From Candidatus Ruminimicrobiellum bubulum (GTDB lineage Bacteria > Elusimicrobiota > Endomicrobiia > Endomicrobiales > Endomicrobiaceae), in the NCBI GenBank assembly GCA_017651625.1, contig JAGCCP010000043.1, forward strand, positions 1-64,000: a stretch of 64,000 nucleotides of DNA, in the 5' to 3' direction. The position numbers and the translations under genes are program-made. The notes below the pieces were generated by a model that was not told the origin of the DNA, did not search any database, and saw only the letters and a program-made list of their open reading frames with translations. The stretch's first letter is position 1. The number at the start of each line of letters is the position of its first letter. Below, in pieces: positions 1 through 7,728 of the stretch.

Positions 1-2
1 CA

Positions 3-581
3 TTGATTAACGAAGCTGTAAAAGGTGCACAATCTGCCGGAGCTATAGTAGAAAAATTTGATTTGTTCAGACTTGAAAAATATACAGGATGTATTTCTTG
101 TTTCGGTTGCAAGAAAGAAAAAAATAAAGGCCGTTGTATTTGCCAAGACGGATTAACTCCAGTACTTAATGCAATTAGAGAATCCGACGGACTTATTATA
201 GGTTCACCGAATTATCTTAGTGAAATGACAGCATCTTTTCGTGCTCTTTATGAACGACTTATATTTCAGAATTTAACTTATAATACAGAAACCCCGTGTT
301 GTAATAATCACAAAATTCCTGTTTTGCTTATTATGACAAGCAATGCACCGGATACGGCATACAGCGGTTTAATTGAAAATTATCGCCAAGTTTTTAATAG
401 TTTTGTAGGTCCGACGGAAGTTTTTGTAAGCGGAGATACTCTTCAACTTAAAGATTATGGTAAGACAGATTGGCCTTGGTCTTTTTTTGATGCAGAGTCA
501 AAACAGAAAAGACACGATACAATATTTCCTTTGGAATGCAAAAAAGTGTTTGATATGGGTGCCTTAATGGTAACAAAATAA
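3..581 (+). CDS. Flavodoxin-fold NAD(P)H-dependent FMN / iron-sulfur reductase, 5' end missing
   Basis: The reading frame is already open at the left edge, so the true start and the FMN-phosphate loop lie outside the window. The visible 192 residues match the later part of NADPH-dependent FMN reductase/iron-sulfur flavoprotein enzymes. There is a compact cysteine cluster (GCISCFGC followed by GRCIC, residues about 29-47) that could bind a 4Fe-4S cluster, then GSPNYLSEMTASF, the usual flavin-side loop of this fold. These enzymes are cytoplasmic and pass electrons from NAD(P)H or ferredoxin to small acceptors; the substrate cannot be read from sequence. The glutathione peroxidase gene follows 11 bp downstream, so a shared role in redox defence is possible. 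Family assignment is fairly secure; physiological role is unknown. Confidence 0.75.
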   Translation: MINEAVKGAQSAGAIVEKFDLFRLEKYTGCISCFGCKKEKNKGRCICQDGLTPVLNAIRESDGLIIGSPNYLSEMTASFRALYERLIFQNLTYNTETPCCNNHKIPVLLIMTSNAPDTAYSGLIENYRQVFNSFVGPTEVFVSGDTLQLKDYGKTDWPWSFFDAESKQKRHDTIFPLECKKVFDMGALMVTK

Positions 582-592
582 ATAATATCAAT

Positions 593-1237
593 ATGAAAAA
601 AATTTTAGTTGCATTAATTATTTTATGTTTGGCAGTTTTAGAAATATATTCTTTAAACAATAAAAATGTTAAAGAAAAAGGAGAACCGCAAATGGCAAAT
701 TTTTATGATTTTTCCGTAACAACGGCAAAAGGTGAAGAAATTAAGATGGCAGATTTCAAAGGTAAAGTTGTTTTGATTGTAAACACTGCAACAGGTTGTG
801 GCTTTACTCCGCAATATGCACCGATAGAACAGATGTACAAAGATTATCATTCAAAAGGACTTGAAATTCTTGATATTCCCTGCAACCAGTTCGGAGCTCA
901 AGCTCCCGGAACAGACGAAGAAATTCAAGAGTTTTGTACATTACATTACAACACAACATTTCCGCAAATGAAGAAGTCCGATGTTAACGGAGATAATCAG
1001 TTACCGTTATATAAGTATCTTAAAGAACAGCAGGGGTTTAAAGGTTTCGGCGAAGGTAAAATGGCAGGTTTTATGAATCAGCATCTTGCAAAAATAGATC
1101 CCGACTTTGAAAAAAACAGTGATATAAAATGGAACTTCACAAAATTTGTTGTAGATAAAAACGGTAACGTGGTTGCAAGATTTGAGCCGACGGAAGATAT
1201 GACGGTTGTAGAACAATGTATTAAAGATTTGTTATAA
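593..1237 (+). CDS. Glutathione/thioredoxin peroxidase (GPx family)
   Basis: The 214-residue frame contains a complete cysteine-type glutathione peroxidase. NTATGCGFTPQY carries the peroxidatic Cys, IPCNQFGAQAPG the active-site Gln region, KWNFTKFVV the Trp/Asn pair, and EIQEFC a likely resolving Cys, typical of thioredoxin-dependent bacterial GPx. It reduces H2O2 or lipid hydroperoxides. Residues 1-33 are a hydrophobic signal-anchor-like extension (MKKILVALIILCLAVLE). There is no good ribosome site at ATG 593, whereas ATG 692 (residue 34, MANFYDF) has a strong AAAGGAG at 674-680, and the GPx domain begins there. The gene may thus give a membrane or periplasmic form, a cytosolic form, or both. 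A factor-independent terminator follows. Function is confident; start and location are open. Confidence 0.9.
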   Translation: MKKILVALIILCLAVLEIYSLNNKNVKEKGEPQMANFYDFSVTTAKGEEIKMADFKGKVVLIVNTATGCGFTPQYAPIEQMYKDYHSKGLEILDIPCNQFGAQAPGTDEEIQEFCTLHYNTTFPQMKKSDVNGDNQLPLYKYLKEQQGFKGFGEGKMAGFMNQHLAKIDPDFEKNSDIKWNFTKFVVDKNGNVVARFEPTEDMTVVEQCIKDLL

Positions 1238-1264
1238 GAAATTTATATTGAAATTTGTTATCCG

Positions 1265-1309
1265 AAGACCTGTTTAAGTATTAAAATTTAAGCAGGTCTT
1301 TGTTTTTTG
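1265..1309 (+). terminator. Rho-independent terminator after the peroxidase gene
   Basis: AAGACCTGTTTAA (1265-1277) pairs with TTTAAGCAGGTCTT (1287-1300) across a short A/T loop, with one bulged C, and is followed by TGTTTTTTG. It separates the peroxidase gene from the nrdD regulatory region. Confidence 0.8.
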
Positions 1310-1324
1310 CCCGTTTTTCTTAAA

Positions 1325-1340
1325 ACACAACATATAGGTA
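1325..1340 (+). promoter_or_regulatory. NrdR-type box 1 (candidate)
   Basis: acaCAACATATAGgta fits the 16-bp NrdR consensus acaCwAtATaTwGtgt at nearly all core positions, with C for T at one. NrdR is the ATP-cone repressor of ribonucleotide reductase operons and binds paired boxes about three helical turns apart. This box starts 32 bp before box 2. The pairing and the position directly upstream of the nrdD promoter make the call more than a chance AT-rich match. Confidence 0.65.
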
Positions 1341-1356
1341 TTAAAAGCATATAAAA

Positions 1357-1372
1357 AATCAATATATTGTGT
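1357..1372 (+). promoter_or_regulatory. NrdR-type box 2 (candidate)
   Basis: aatCAATATATTGtgt matches the NrdR core CwAtATaTwG at all ten positions and keeps the tgt flank. It ends 8 bp before the -35 hexamer of the nrdD promoter, where a bound repressor could hinder RNA polymerase. Together with box 1 it forms the standard two-box arrangement. Confidence 0.7.
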
Positions 1373-1380
1373 TTTAGGTA

Positions 1381-1409
1381 TTGACAAGCCATAAATTAAA
1401 ACATATAAT
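1381..1409 (+). promoter_or_regulatory. Sigma-70 promoter for the riboswitch-nrdD transcript
   Basis: A consensus TTGACA (1381-1386) is followed after exactly 17 bp by a consensus TATAAT (1404-1409). Transcription would begin near 1416, just before the cobalamin aptamer. It is the strongest housekeeping promoter seen in the window. Confidence 0.85.
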
Positions 1410-1429
1410 CAATCTATAATTTTTGAAAC

Positions 1430-1605
1430 CTTTTGTTGGTGTTTTCATATAAAACTTAATAGGAAATTCCGTTAGAATCGGAAGCACTCCCGGTGCTGTG
1501 ATAGGGAACGAAAAACTTTTTGAAACAAAGTCACTGCTTAATTTAAGCGGGAAGATAAAGTTTAGTAGGTTATTACCCTTAAGCCAGAAGACCTGCCAGC
1601 AAATA
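1430..1605 (+). promoter_or_regulatory. Cobalamin (B12) riboswitch aptamer
   Basis: The conserved pieces occur in order: AATAGGAA (1458-1465), CCGGTGCTGTGATAGGGAA (1490-1508) and the B12 box AAGCCAGAAGACCTGCC (1581-1597), which differs from the published consensus at one position. The closing stem P1 can form between TTTGTTGG (1432-1439) and CCAGCAAA (1596-1603). Cobalamin riboswitches usually switch expression off when adenosylcobalamin is plentiful. Upstream of a B12-independent ribonucleotide reductase this typically means a B12-dependent class II enzyme exists elsewhere in the genome. That partner is not in this window. Confidence 0.93.
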
Positions 1606-1746
1606 CATAATATTTATAAGAGTTGTCGAGGAATGACTTTTTATAATTCGAATGGAAACAAGAAACCAGGGTGCCTTTCCATAATTATGTTCAAAATTAA
1701 CAGAAGTATTAAAATAAAAATTTTAAAAAACAAGGAGAAAATGTAA
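1606..1746 (+). promoter_or_regulatory. Riboswitch expression platform and nrdD leader
   Basis: This 140-base leader has no convincing gene. It can form a hairpin in which ATAATT and ATGGAAA pair with TTTCCAT and AATTAT (about 1641-1687) but lacks a following U tract, so it does not look like an intrinsic terminator. The ribosome site AAGGAG (1731-1736) is followed by a minimal ATG-TAA at 1741-1746 and then the nrdD ATG at 1747. Control at translation initiation is therefore more likely than attenuation, by inference. Confidence 0.5.
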
Positions 1747-3849
1747 ATGGAACAACTTTCGGTTTTTGATTGTATCGTAAAGAGAGACGGCAAACAAGAA
1801 AAATTCAACTCACAAAAAATTCAACAGGCAATTTTAAAAGCAGGTCAGGCAACAAATGAATTCGACGACAAAATCGCTTCGAAATTAACAGTAAAAGTTT
1901 TAAGTATCGCACAAGAAACCATTACGGACGGACATCCTACCGTAGAACAAATACAGGATATAGTTGAAGAAGTATTATTGAATTCTCCTTATAAATCTTC
2001 AGCAAAGGCTTACATTATATATAGAGATCAACACTCAAAAATGAGAGAAATCGTTTCAAAGTTTAACGTAGACTTGGTTGATCAATATTTATCTAAAGCA
2101 GATTGGCAAGTAAAAGAAAACAGTAACATGTGCTATTCTCTTCAAGGATTAAACAATTACATTTCTTCCGAAGTAAGTAAAGCATATTGGTTAAACAAAA
2201 TTTATACGGAAGATATAAGAAAAGCTCACAGTGAAGGCGATTTACATATACACGATTTAGGAATTTTGGGTGTATATTGTGTAGGTTGGGATTTGCACGA
2301 TTTATTGGTTACAGGTTTTAAAGGTGTTGCAGGTAAAGTTGAATCCCGCCCTGCAAAACATTTTAAAACAGCATTAGGACAAATAATAAATTTCTTCTTT
2401 ACATTACAGGGTGAAGCAGCAGGTGCACAAGCATTTTCAAGTTTCGATACATTGCTCGCACCTTTTATTGCATACGACAATTTATCTTATAAAGAAGTTA
2501 AACAAGCATTACAGGAATTCTTGTTCAACTTAAATGTTCCTACAAGAGTAGGTTTCCAGTCACCGTTCACAAACTTAACACTCGACTTAAAAGTTCCTAA
2601 ACACTATAAGGATGAAGCTGTTATCATCGGAGGAAAACCTCAACCTAAAACATACGGCGATTTCCAAAAAGAAATGGATATGTTAAACAAAGCATTTTTG
2701 GAAGTTATGCTCGAGGGTGATGCAAAAGGCAGAGTATTCAGTTTCCCTATCCCTACATACAATATAAGCAAAGATTTCGATTGGGATAATCCTGAACTTA
2801 AATTGTTGTGGGATGCAACAGCAAAATACGGTATTCCTTACTTTGCAAACTTCATCAATTCCGATATGGATCCGGACGATGCAAGAAGTATGTGCTGCAG
2901 ATTAAGAATCGATAACAGAGAATTAAGAAGAAGAGGCGGCGGACTTTTCGGTGCATCTCCTTTAACAGGTTCTATCGGTGTTGTTACATTAAATATGCCG
3001 AGACTCGGATATGAAGCAAAAACAGAAGAAGAATTTTTCCAAAAATTAGATAAATTAATGACTATTGCTAAAAACAGCTTGGAAACAAAGAGAAAAGTTT
3101 TGGAAAAACTTACTGACCAAAACCTTTATCCGTATATGAGTTTCTATTTAAGAAACATTAAACAGAGATTCGGCTGCTATTGGAAAAACCATTTTTCAAC
3201 CATTGGTGTTGTTGGTATGAACGAATGTTGCTTAAATTTCTTGAAAGAAAACATTGCAAGCCAAAAGGGTAAAGATTTTGCAATAAAAGTATTAACTTTT
3301 ATGAGAAATACTTTACAAAAATATCAGGAAGAAACCGGAAATATTTATAATTTGGAAGCAACGCCTGCAGAAGGTACTTCTTACAGACTCGCAAAGATAG
3401 ATAGAAAGAGATATTCCGATATAATATTTGCAAATATGGATGCTGTTAAACAAAATCATCCTCCTTTCTATACAAATTCTACACAGTTACCTGTAAATTA
3501 TACAGATGATTTGTTCGAAGTTTTGGAACTTCAACACGAAATACAATCATTGTATACCGGCGGAACAGTTCAACACATGTTTATCGGTGAACAAATTACA
3601 AACACCGAATCCATGAAGAACTTTATTAAGAAAGCATTTACAAATTACAAATTGCCTTATATGTCTATCACTCCGACATTCAGTGTTTGCCCTAATGACG
3701 GATATCTTAACGGTGAAGTAAAAGTTTGTCCTCATTGCGGATCGAATTGCGAAGTATATTCAAGAGTTGTAGGATACTTAAGACCTGTATCTCAGTGGAA
3801 CGACGGTAAACAAGAAGAATTCAAAATAAGAAAAGTAGCAAATATGTAA
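1747..3849 (+). CDS. nrdD: Anaerobic (class III) ribonucleoside-triphosphate reductase
   Basis: The 700-residue protein is full length for NrdD. It has an N-terminal ATP cone (about residues 5-95, starting FDCIVKRDGKQEKF), which senses ATP/dATP, then the ten-stranded barrel with the active-site cysteine loop (SMCCRLRIDN). Near the C-terminus are four zinc-binding cysteines (CPNDGY and CPHCGSNC) and the glycyl-radical segment RVVGYLRPVSQWNDGK. It makes deoxyribonucleotides in the cytoplasm without oxygen, usually with formate as reductant, and is activated by the NrdG-type protein encoded next. ATG 1747 is preferred because of AAGGAG 10 bp upstream. The gene sits behind NrdR-like boxes and a cobalamin riboswitch. 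The call is very secure. Confidence 0.97.
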   Translation: MEQLSVFDCIVKRDGKQEKFNSQKIQQAILKAGQATNEFDDKIASKLTVKVLSIAQETITDGHPTVEQIQDIVEEVLLNSPYKSSAKAYIIYRDQHSKMREIVSKFNVDLVDQYLSKADWQVKENSNMCYSLQGLNNYISSEVSKAYWLNKIYTEDIRKAHSEGDLHIHDLGILGVYCVGWDLHDLLVTGFKGVAGKVESRPAKHFKTALGQIINFFFTLQGEAAGAQAFSSFDTLLAPFIAYDNLSYKEVKQALQEFLFNLNVPTRVGFQSPFTNLTLDLKVPKHYKDEAVIIGGKPQPKTYGDFQKEMDMLNKAFLEVMLEGDAKGRVFSFPIPTYNISKDFDWDNPELKLLWDATAKYGIPYFANFINSDMDPDDARSMCCRLRIDNRELRRRGGGLFGASPLTGSIGVVTLNMPRLGYEAKTEEEFFQKLDKLMTIAKNSLETKRKVLEKLTDQNLYPYMSFYLRNIKQRFGCYWKNHFSTIGVVGMNECCLNFLKENIASQKGKDFAIKVLTFMRNTLQKYQEETGNIYNLEATPAEGTSYRLAKIDRKRYSDIIFANMDAVKQNHPPFYTNSTQLPVNYTDDLFEVLELQHEIQSLYTGGTVQHMFIGEQITNTESMKNFIKKAFTNYKLPYMSITPTFSVCPNDGYLNGEVKVCPHCGSNCEVYSRVVGYLRPVSQWNDGKQEEFKIRKVANM

Positions 3850-3860
3850 AAACAGTTTAT

Positions 3861-3945
3861 AGGGTGATAAGGTTATAGGATTATAAGTTTAACGACGATA
3901 ATACTAAAAACCTATCACCCCATAACCCTATAATCCAATAACCCA
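3861..3945. repeat. Intergenic inverted repeat, GGGTTATTGG family, copy 1
   Basis: Between nrdD and nrdG lie two arms built from 8-9-base units of the type GGxTTATA: about 3861-3890 and, on the opposite strand, 3908-3945. The reverse complement of the right arm matches the left arm of the element at 32470-32560 at about 31 of 36 positions. The arms can fold on themselves with register slips. It lies in a transcribed spacer, so the RNA could form a hairpin affecting nrdG expression. Confidence 0.7.
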
Positions 3946-3964
3946 AAAACACGGAGTTTTTTTC

Positions 3965-4558
3965 ATGAGAATAGGCGGATTACAAAAATTTTCATTTATA
4001 GATTACCCAAATAAAACTGCAGCCATTATTTTTACTCAAGGTTGCAATTTCAGATGCGCATATTGTCATAATCCGGAACTTGTTTATCCTAATATGTATC
4101 AAGTTCCTATGCCGGAAGAACAAGTTTTTGCTTTTCTTGAAAGCAGAAGAAATCAGTTGGATGCCGTAGTAATAACAGGCGGAGAACCGACATTACAACC
4201 GGACTTAATTGAATTTATTAAAAAAGTTAAAGCTATGGGTTTTTTGGTAAAACTCGATACTAACGGATCAAATCCGGAAATAGTGAAACAAATAATAGAT
4301 CAAAAAATAGTAGATTTTATCGCTATGGATATAAAAGCTCCTTTTGATAAATATAATTTAGTTTGCTGTACTCCGGTAAATATTGATAATATAAAATTAA
4401 GTATAGAATTAATTAAAAATTCAGGTATAGACTTTTTGTTTAGAACAACTTACGATAAATCCAAATTGTTCGATGAAGATATACGAACAATGACAAAATT
4501 CCTTAACGTTGATACCCATTACAAAGTACAGAAATGTAATCCTGTAGTATTGCATTAG
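3965..4558 (+). CDS. nrdG: Anaerobic ribonucleotide reductase activating protein (radical SAM)
   Basis: The 197-residue protein opens with MRIGGLQKFSFIDYPNK and has the radical SAM cluster motif C27-x3-C31-x2-C34 (GCNFRCAYCHNP), followed by the SAM-contacting GGEPTLQ loop. This N-terminus is typical of the NrdG-like subfamily annotated as anaerobic ribonucleoside-triphosphate reductase activating protein. It would cleave S-adenosylmethionine and place the glycyl radical on NrdD, encoded 115 bp upstream. The spacer contains a dispersed inverted repeat but no obvious promoter, so nrdD and nrdG probably share the riboswitch-controlled transcript. The pyruvate formate-lyase activase family is a close relative, but the context favours NrdG. 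Confidence 0.9.
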   Translation: MRIGGLQKFSFIDYPNKTAAIIFTQGCNFRCAYCHNPELVYPNMYQVPMPEEQVFAFLESRRNQLDAVVITGGEPTLQPDLIEFIKKVKAMGFLVKLDTNGSNPEIVKQIIDQKIVDFIAMDIKAPFDKYNLVCCTPVNIDNIKLSIELIKNSGIDFLFRTTYDKSKLFDEDIRTMTKFLNVDTHYKVQKCNPVVLH

Positions 4559-4566
4559 ACAAGACA

Positions 4567-7500
4567 GTGTTTCAAAAAATTTTATCTTTATTTTTAACAA
4601 TATCGTTTTTAATAGTAACGGTAATTCCGCAAGGAGTTACCGCTACTAACATTATTAGCGCTTTTCAAAGTACACAAAACACCTCTTTGGAAATATTAGA
4701 AAAAGTTCCTAAAGAAATAGGTAAGATTTTTGAAACAAACATAAAAAAAGATTCCGATCCGAATGTCATATTAATTTACGATATGCATTGCCAACCGTAT
4801 GCACAAAACAATATATATTCGATAATAAACTATATCAATTCCAATTTTGAAATAGACAAAATATTTGTTGAAGGTGCACCAAACGGAAAAGTTGATACGT
4901 CGTCCATAAAAGATATCGATATTGGAACAAGAACAAAAATTTTAAGTAGCATGTTATCAAAAGGATATTTGAGCGGAACGGAACTTTATTCTTATTTATC
5001 ACAAAAAGACAATTTGTACGGAATAGAAGATTTAAATCTTTATCTGCAAACAGTAAAAGAATATGTTAATATTTTACCTTCTCAAAAGGAATACTTATCT
5101 TACATAAAAAAATCCGAAAAAGAATTAGTAAAAGCTAAACAAAACCTTTATACCGCAGACATGAAATTCTTTGAAAAACTATTTTTTGAAGACATAGACT
5201 ACGATTTAAAAGCCATTGCTAAAATAAAAAGATTTTTAACGGAAAACAATATCGATTTGTCGTCACAATATTCTAATATAGACATATATTTAAAAATCAA
5301 AGAATATGAACAAACAGACACAAAAAATTATTATAAAGATTTACAGGCTTTAATAAATATCTGCAAGGATAAGCTTCCTTTCAATATATATTCAAAATTA
5401 ATAACCAATCTTAAAGATAAACATATAGAAATACAATTGTCTCAAGTGTATGCAAGTATAAAACAATTGTTATCGGAACAAGAAATATCTAAATATAACT
5501 ATATAGAAAAAATTCAAGATAAACATTTGTTGTTATCGAGTTTCAATATTAAAAACTTTTTAAAAGAAAAAAAAGAGTTATATGACGAACTATCGAAAGA
5601 AATATTTAATACAGACTTATTATATAAAACAATATCGCAAACAAAATTTTTGTACACCTTAAAACAGTTTGTTCAACTAAAAATGAGTTACGATGATGTT
5701 AATGAATTGTTGTCCAATCCTGACAACATAAATAGTAATGAACAATTATCGGCCATTTTAAACAATGAACATATTAACAAATACTATGAAAATCATATAT
5801 TGAGAAACAATATATTTGCCCAAAACATTTTAAATACTATCGAAGAAGATACAACAAATATTGTGGTTGTAGGCGGTTTTCATAATGAACTTGAAACACT
5901 ATTAGATAAAAACAACATTAAATATATAAGTGTTTTCCCGAACGCACAAGCGGGAAATTATAAAATCTATAACAAAATAATGACAGATATTGCTTTATTA
6001 AACAATTGTTTGTCGGACGGTCTGTTGGTTTCTGTTTTATCGAACCAAAAACAAGAACAATTTTTGGTATCGTGGATAAAGGAACTACAAAATCAGGGAT
6101 TAAAAGATTCCGAAATTGTTAACATTATTAAAGATTGGGCTCAAAAACATCCGGAATTTTTTAATAACGGAACAGATGTTAAAGAGACAGTTTTAAAAAA
6201 TAATAAGTTAAGCATTAAAGGTTGGCTATTAAAAGCAAAAGATTTCTTGAAAAGAGATTTTTCGACATTTAAAACTGCTTTTCTATATAAATATGACGGA
6301 AATAATCCCAACGGACTTGACCAAACAACTGTTAATAAAATGGAATCTAATATCAGATATTTCCCTTTTATACAGTTCATGTTGGGATTTGATTTATACA
6401 GTTCATTTTCAATGGTATTCATGCAATCCAACGGGTACGGATTACCGTTTATTTCTTTAGTAATGTCGTTACTTGCACCGATATCTTTTGCAACATCGGG
6501 TATAGGCGGATTTATAGGAGACAAGTTCTCAAAGAGAACATTAATTATTTTATCTATTTTCGTTCATGCTATGGGTACAATAGCATTTACATTGTCGGGC
6601 CTTTCACCGGTATTACTCATAGCATCGCAAATACTTCCTACAATAGGAATTTCATTACTTTCGTTAACATTAAGTCCGTTCTTATATAAATCGTTAGATA
6701 ATCTCGGACAAAAAGATTCGTTCAAAGAAATTTACGGTTCCAACTTATCATTGTTCTGGATAATAATGTCGGTATCATCGTTACTTGGTGGAGCATTAGC
6801 CGCATTAACCGGTCAAATGGCTGTAATAGCAATTGCGGCAATTCCGGACATTGTTATTGCGGTAGGCGCATTGTTATTCACGCACGACGAAAATATAATT
6901 GCTTCAAACGAAGAAACAGTTGAAACGGAAAAAACAACTGCACAAAAGAAGAATATAAAAGATTTTGTTAAAGAATTCTTTGCTCCGGTAAAGAAGTTGT
7001 CATCGGACAAGAAGACGTTCTCTCTTGCTACATTAAATATTGTTGTAAACAACATGTTCTTTGTTGTATTGTGTTTCTTCTTACAACCTACATTAATGGC
7101 AACAGGTATAAATGTAGGACTTTTAGCACCTGTTTATTTTGCGGGAAACTTAATGCAATCTTTAGCATCGCATTTGATAAGCAAAGTAAGTTTTATTGTA
7201 GAAAACAAGACAGTAAGAACAATAACTTTTGCTGTATCCGCGGGACTGTTTGCTTTGTTCGCAGCAACGGGTCACCCGATATTCCTGGTTTCCGTATATG
7301 TTCTGATGAACTTCTGGCAAGGAACTTCTTCATTAACGGAAGTTTCCGCAGTATATAAAACTTTAGACGATAATATGAGATCTAAGTGGTTAGGATTTAA
7401 ATCCATGTTCGGTATGATAATTTCAACCATTACACAAATTTCAATAAGCGGATTACTTGCTATCGGCCTTTCGAACAACGTTATTATTGCCGCCGCAGTA

Positions 7501-7629
7501 GGTATTATTACAGGTGCATCGTTCATAATCCCGAAACTTATCGGCAGAACGGAAAAGAAAGAAAATGTTTTGAGCGAAGATTTGGATATAGGTATCGAAC
7601 AAATAAGAACAATGTTATCTTGCGCATAA
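4567..7629 (+). CDS. Giant exported protein 1: DLH/EGAP/GGFH module fused to an MFS-type transporter
   Basis: This 1020-residue protein starts at GTG 4567, eight bases after the nrdG stop. A Sec signal or anchor (MFQKILSLFLTISFLIVTV) needs this start. Residues about 65-470 are the shared module: D72-M73-H74, E102-G-A-P105, an S-x-G-x-LSG-x-E block near 130-140, a long helical stretch, then GGFH at 436-439. From about 593 to 990 there are about twelve hydrophobic segments resembling a major facilitator transporter, with the loop GFIGDKFSKRT typical of the MFS loop between helices 2 and 3. The transport substrate is unknown. Two paralogous modules occur in this window with different C-termini. 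I do not recognise a named family for the whole protein. Confidence 0.75.
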   Translation: MFQKILSLFLTISFLIVTVIPQGVTATNIISAFQSTQNTSLEILEKVPKEIGKIFETNIKKDSDPNVILIYDMHCQPYAQNNIYSIINYINSNFEIDKIFVEGAPNGKVDTSSIKDIDIGTRTKILSSMLSKGYLSGTELYSYLSQKDNLYGIEDLNLYLQTVKEYVNILPSQKEYLSYIKKSEKELVKAKQNLYTADMKFFEKLFFEDIDYDLKAIAKIKRFLTENNIDLSSQYSNIDIYLKIKEYEQTDTKNYYKDLQALINICKDKLPFNIYSKLITNLKDKHIEIQLSQVYASIKQLLSEQEISKYNYIEKIQDKHLLLSSFNIKNFLKEKKELYDELSKEIFNTDLLYKTISQTKFLYTLKQFVQLKMSYDDVNELLSNPDNINSNEQLSAILNNEHINKYYENHILRNNIFAQNILNTIEEDTTNIVVVGGFHNELETLLDKNNIKYISVFPNAQAGNYKIYNKIMTDIALLNNCLSDGLLVSVLSNQKQEQFLVSWIKELQNQGLKDSEIVNIIKDWAQKHPEFFNNGTDVKETVLKNNKLSIKGWLLKAKDFLKRDFSTFKTAFLYKYDGNNPNGLDQTTVNKMESNIRYFPFIQFMLGFDLYSSFSMVFMQSNGYGLPFISLVMSLLAPISFATSGIGGFIGDKFSKRTLIILSIFVHAMGTIAFTLSGLSPVLLIASQILPTIGISLLSLTLSPFLYKSLDNLGQKDSFKEIYGSNLSLFWIIMSVSSLLGGALAALTGQMAVIAIAAIPDIVIAVGALLFTHDENIIASNEETVETEKTTAQKKNIKDFVKEFFAPVKKLSSDKKTFSLATLNIVVNNMFFVVLCFFLQPTLMATGINVGLLAPVYFAGNLMQSLASHLISKVSFIVENKTVRTITFAVSAGLFALFAATGHPIFLVSVYVLMNFWQGTSSLTEVSAVYKTLDDNMRSKWLGFKSMFGMIISTITQISISGLLAIGLSNNVIIAAAVGIITGASFIIPKLIGRTEKKENVLSEDLDIGIEQIRTMLSCA

Positions 7630-7728
7630 TTTATCATCTTAAATATTCAATTTCAATGTTTTGCACTATTGCAATTCTAATTTGATAAAATAATAAAGCA
7701 ATAATTTTATAAAAGGGTGATTTATATT

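Noticed and set aside
1641-1687. Hairpin in the nrdD leader as intrinsic terminator
   Set aside because: The hairpin has no U tract after it, so it cannot be a standard terminator.
1498-1746. 82-residue ORF overlapping the cobalamin aptamer
   Set aside because: It lies in the conserved riboswitch sequence, has no ribosome site, and its composition follows RNA structure rather than protein coding.
7717-7728. GTG start for RCC1 gene A
   Set aside because: The GTG is part of the ribosome-binding region; the paralogue uses the ATG placed as at 7729.
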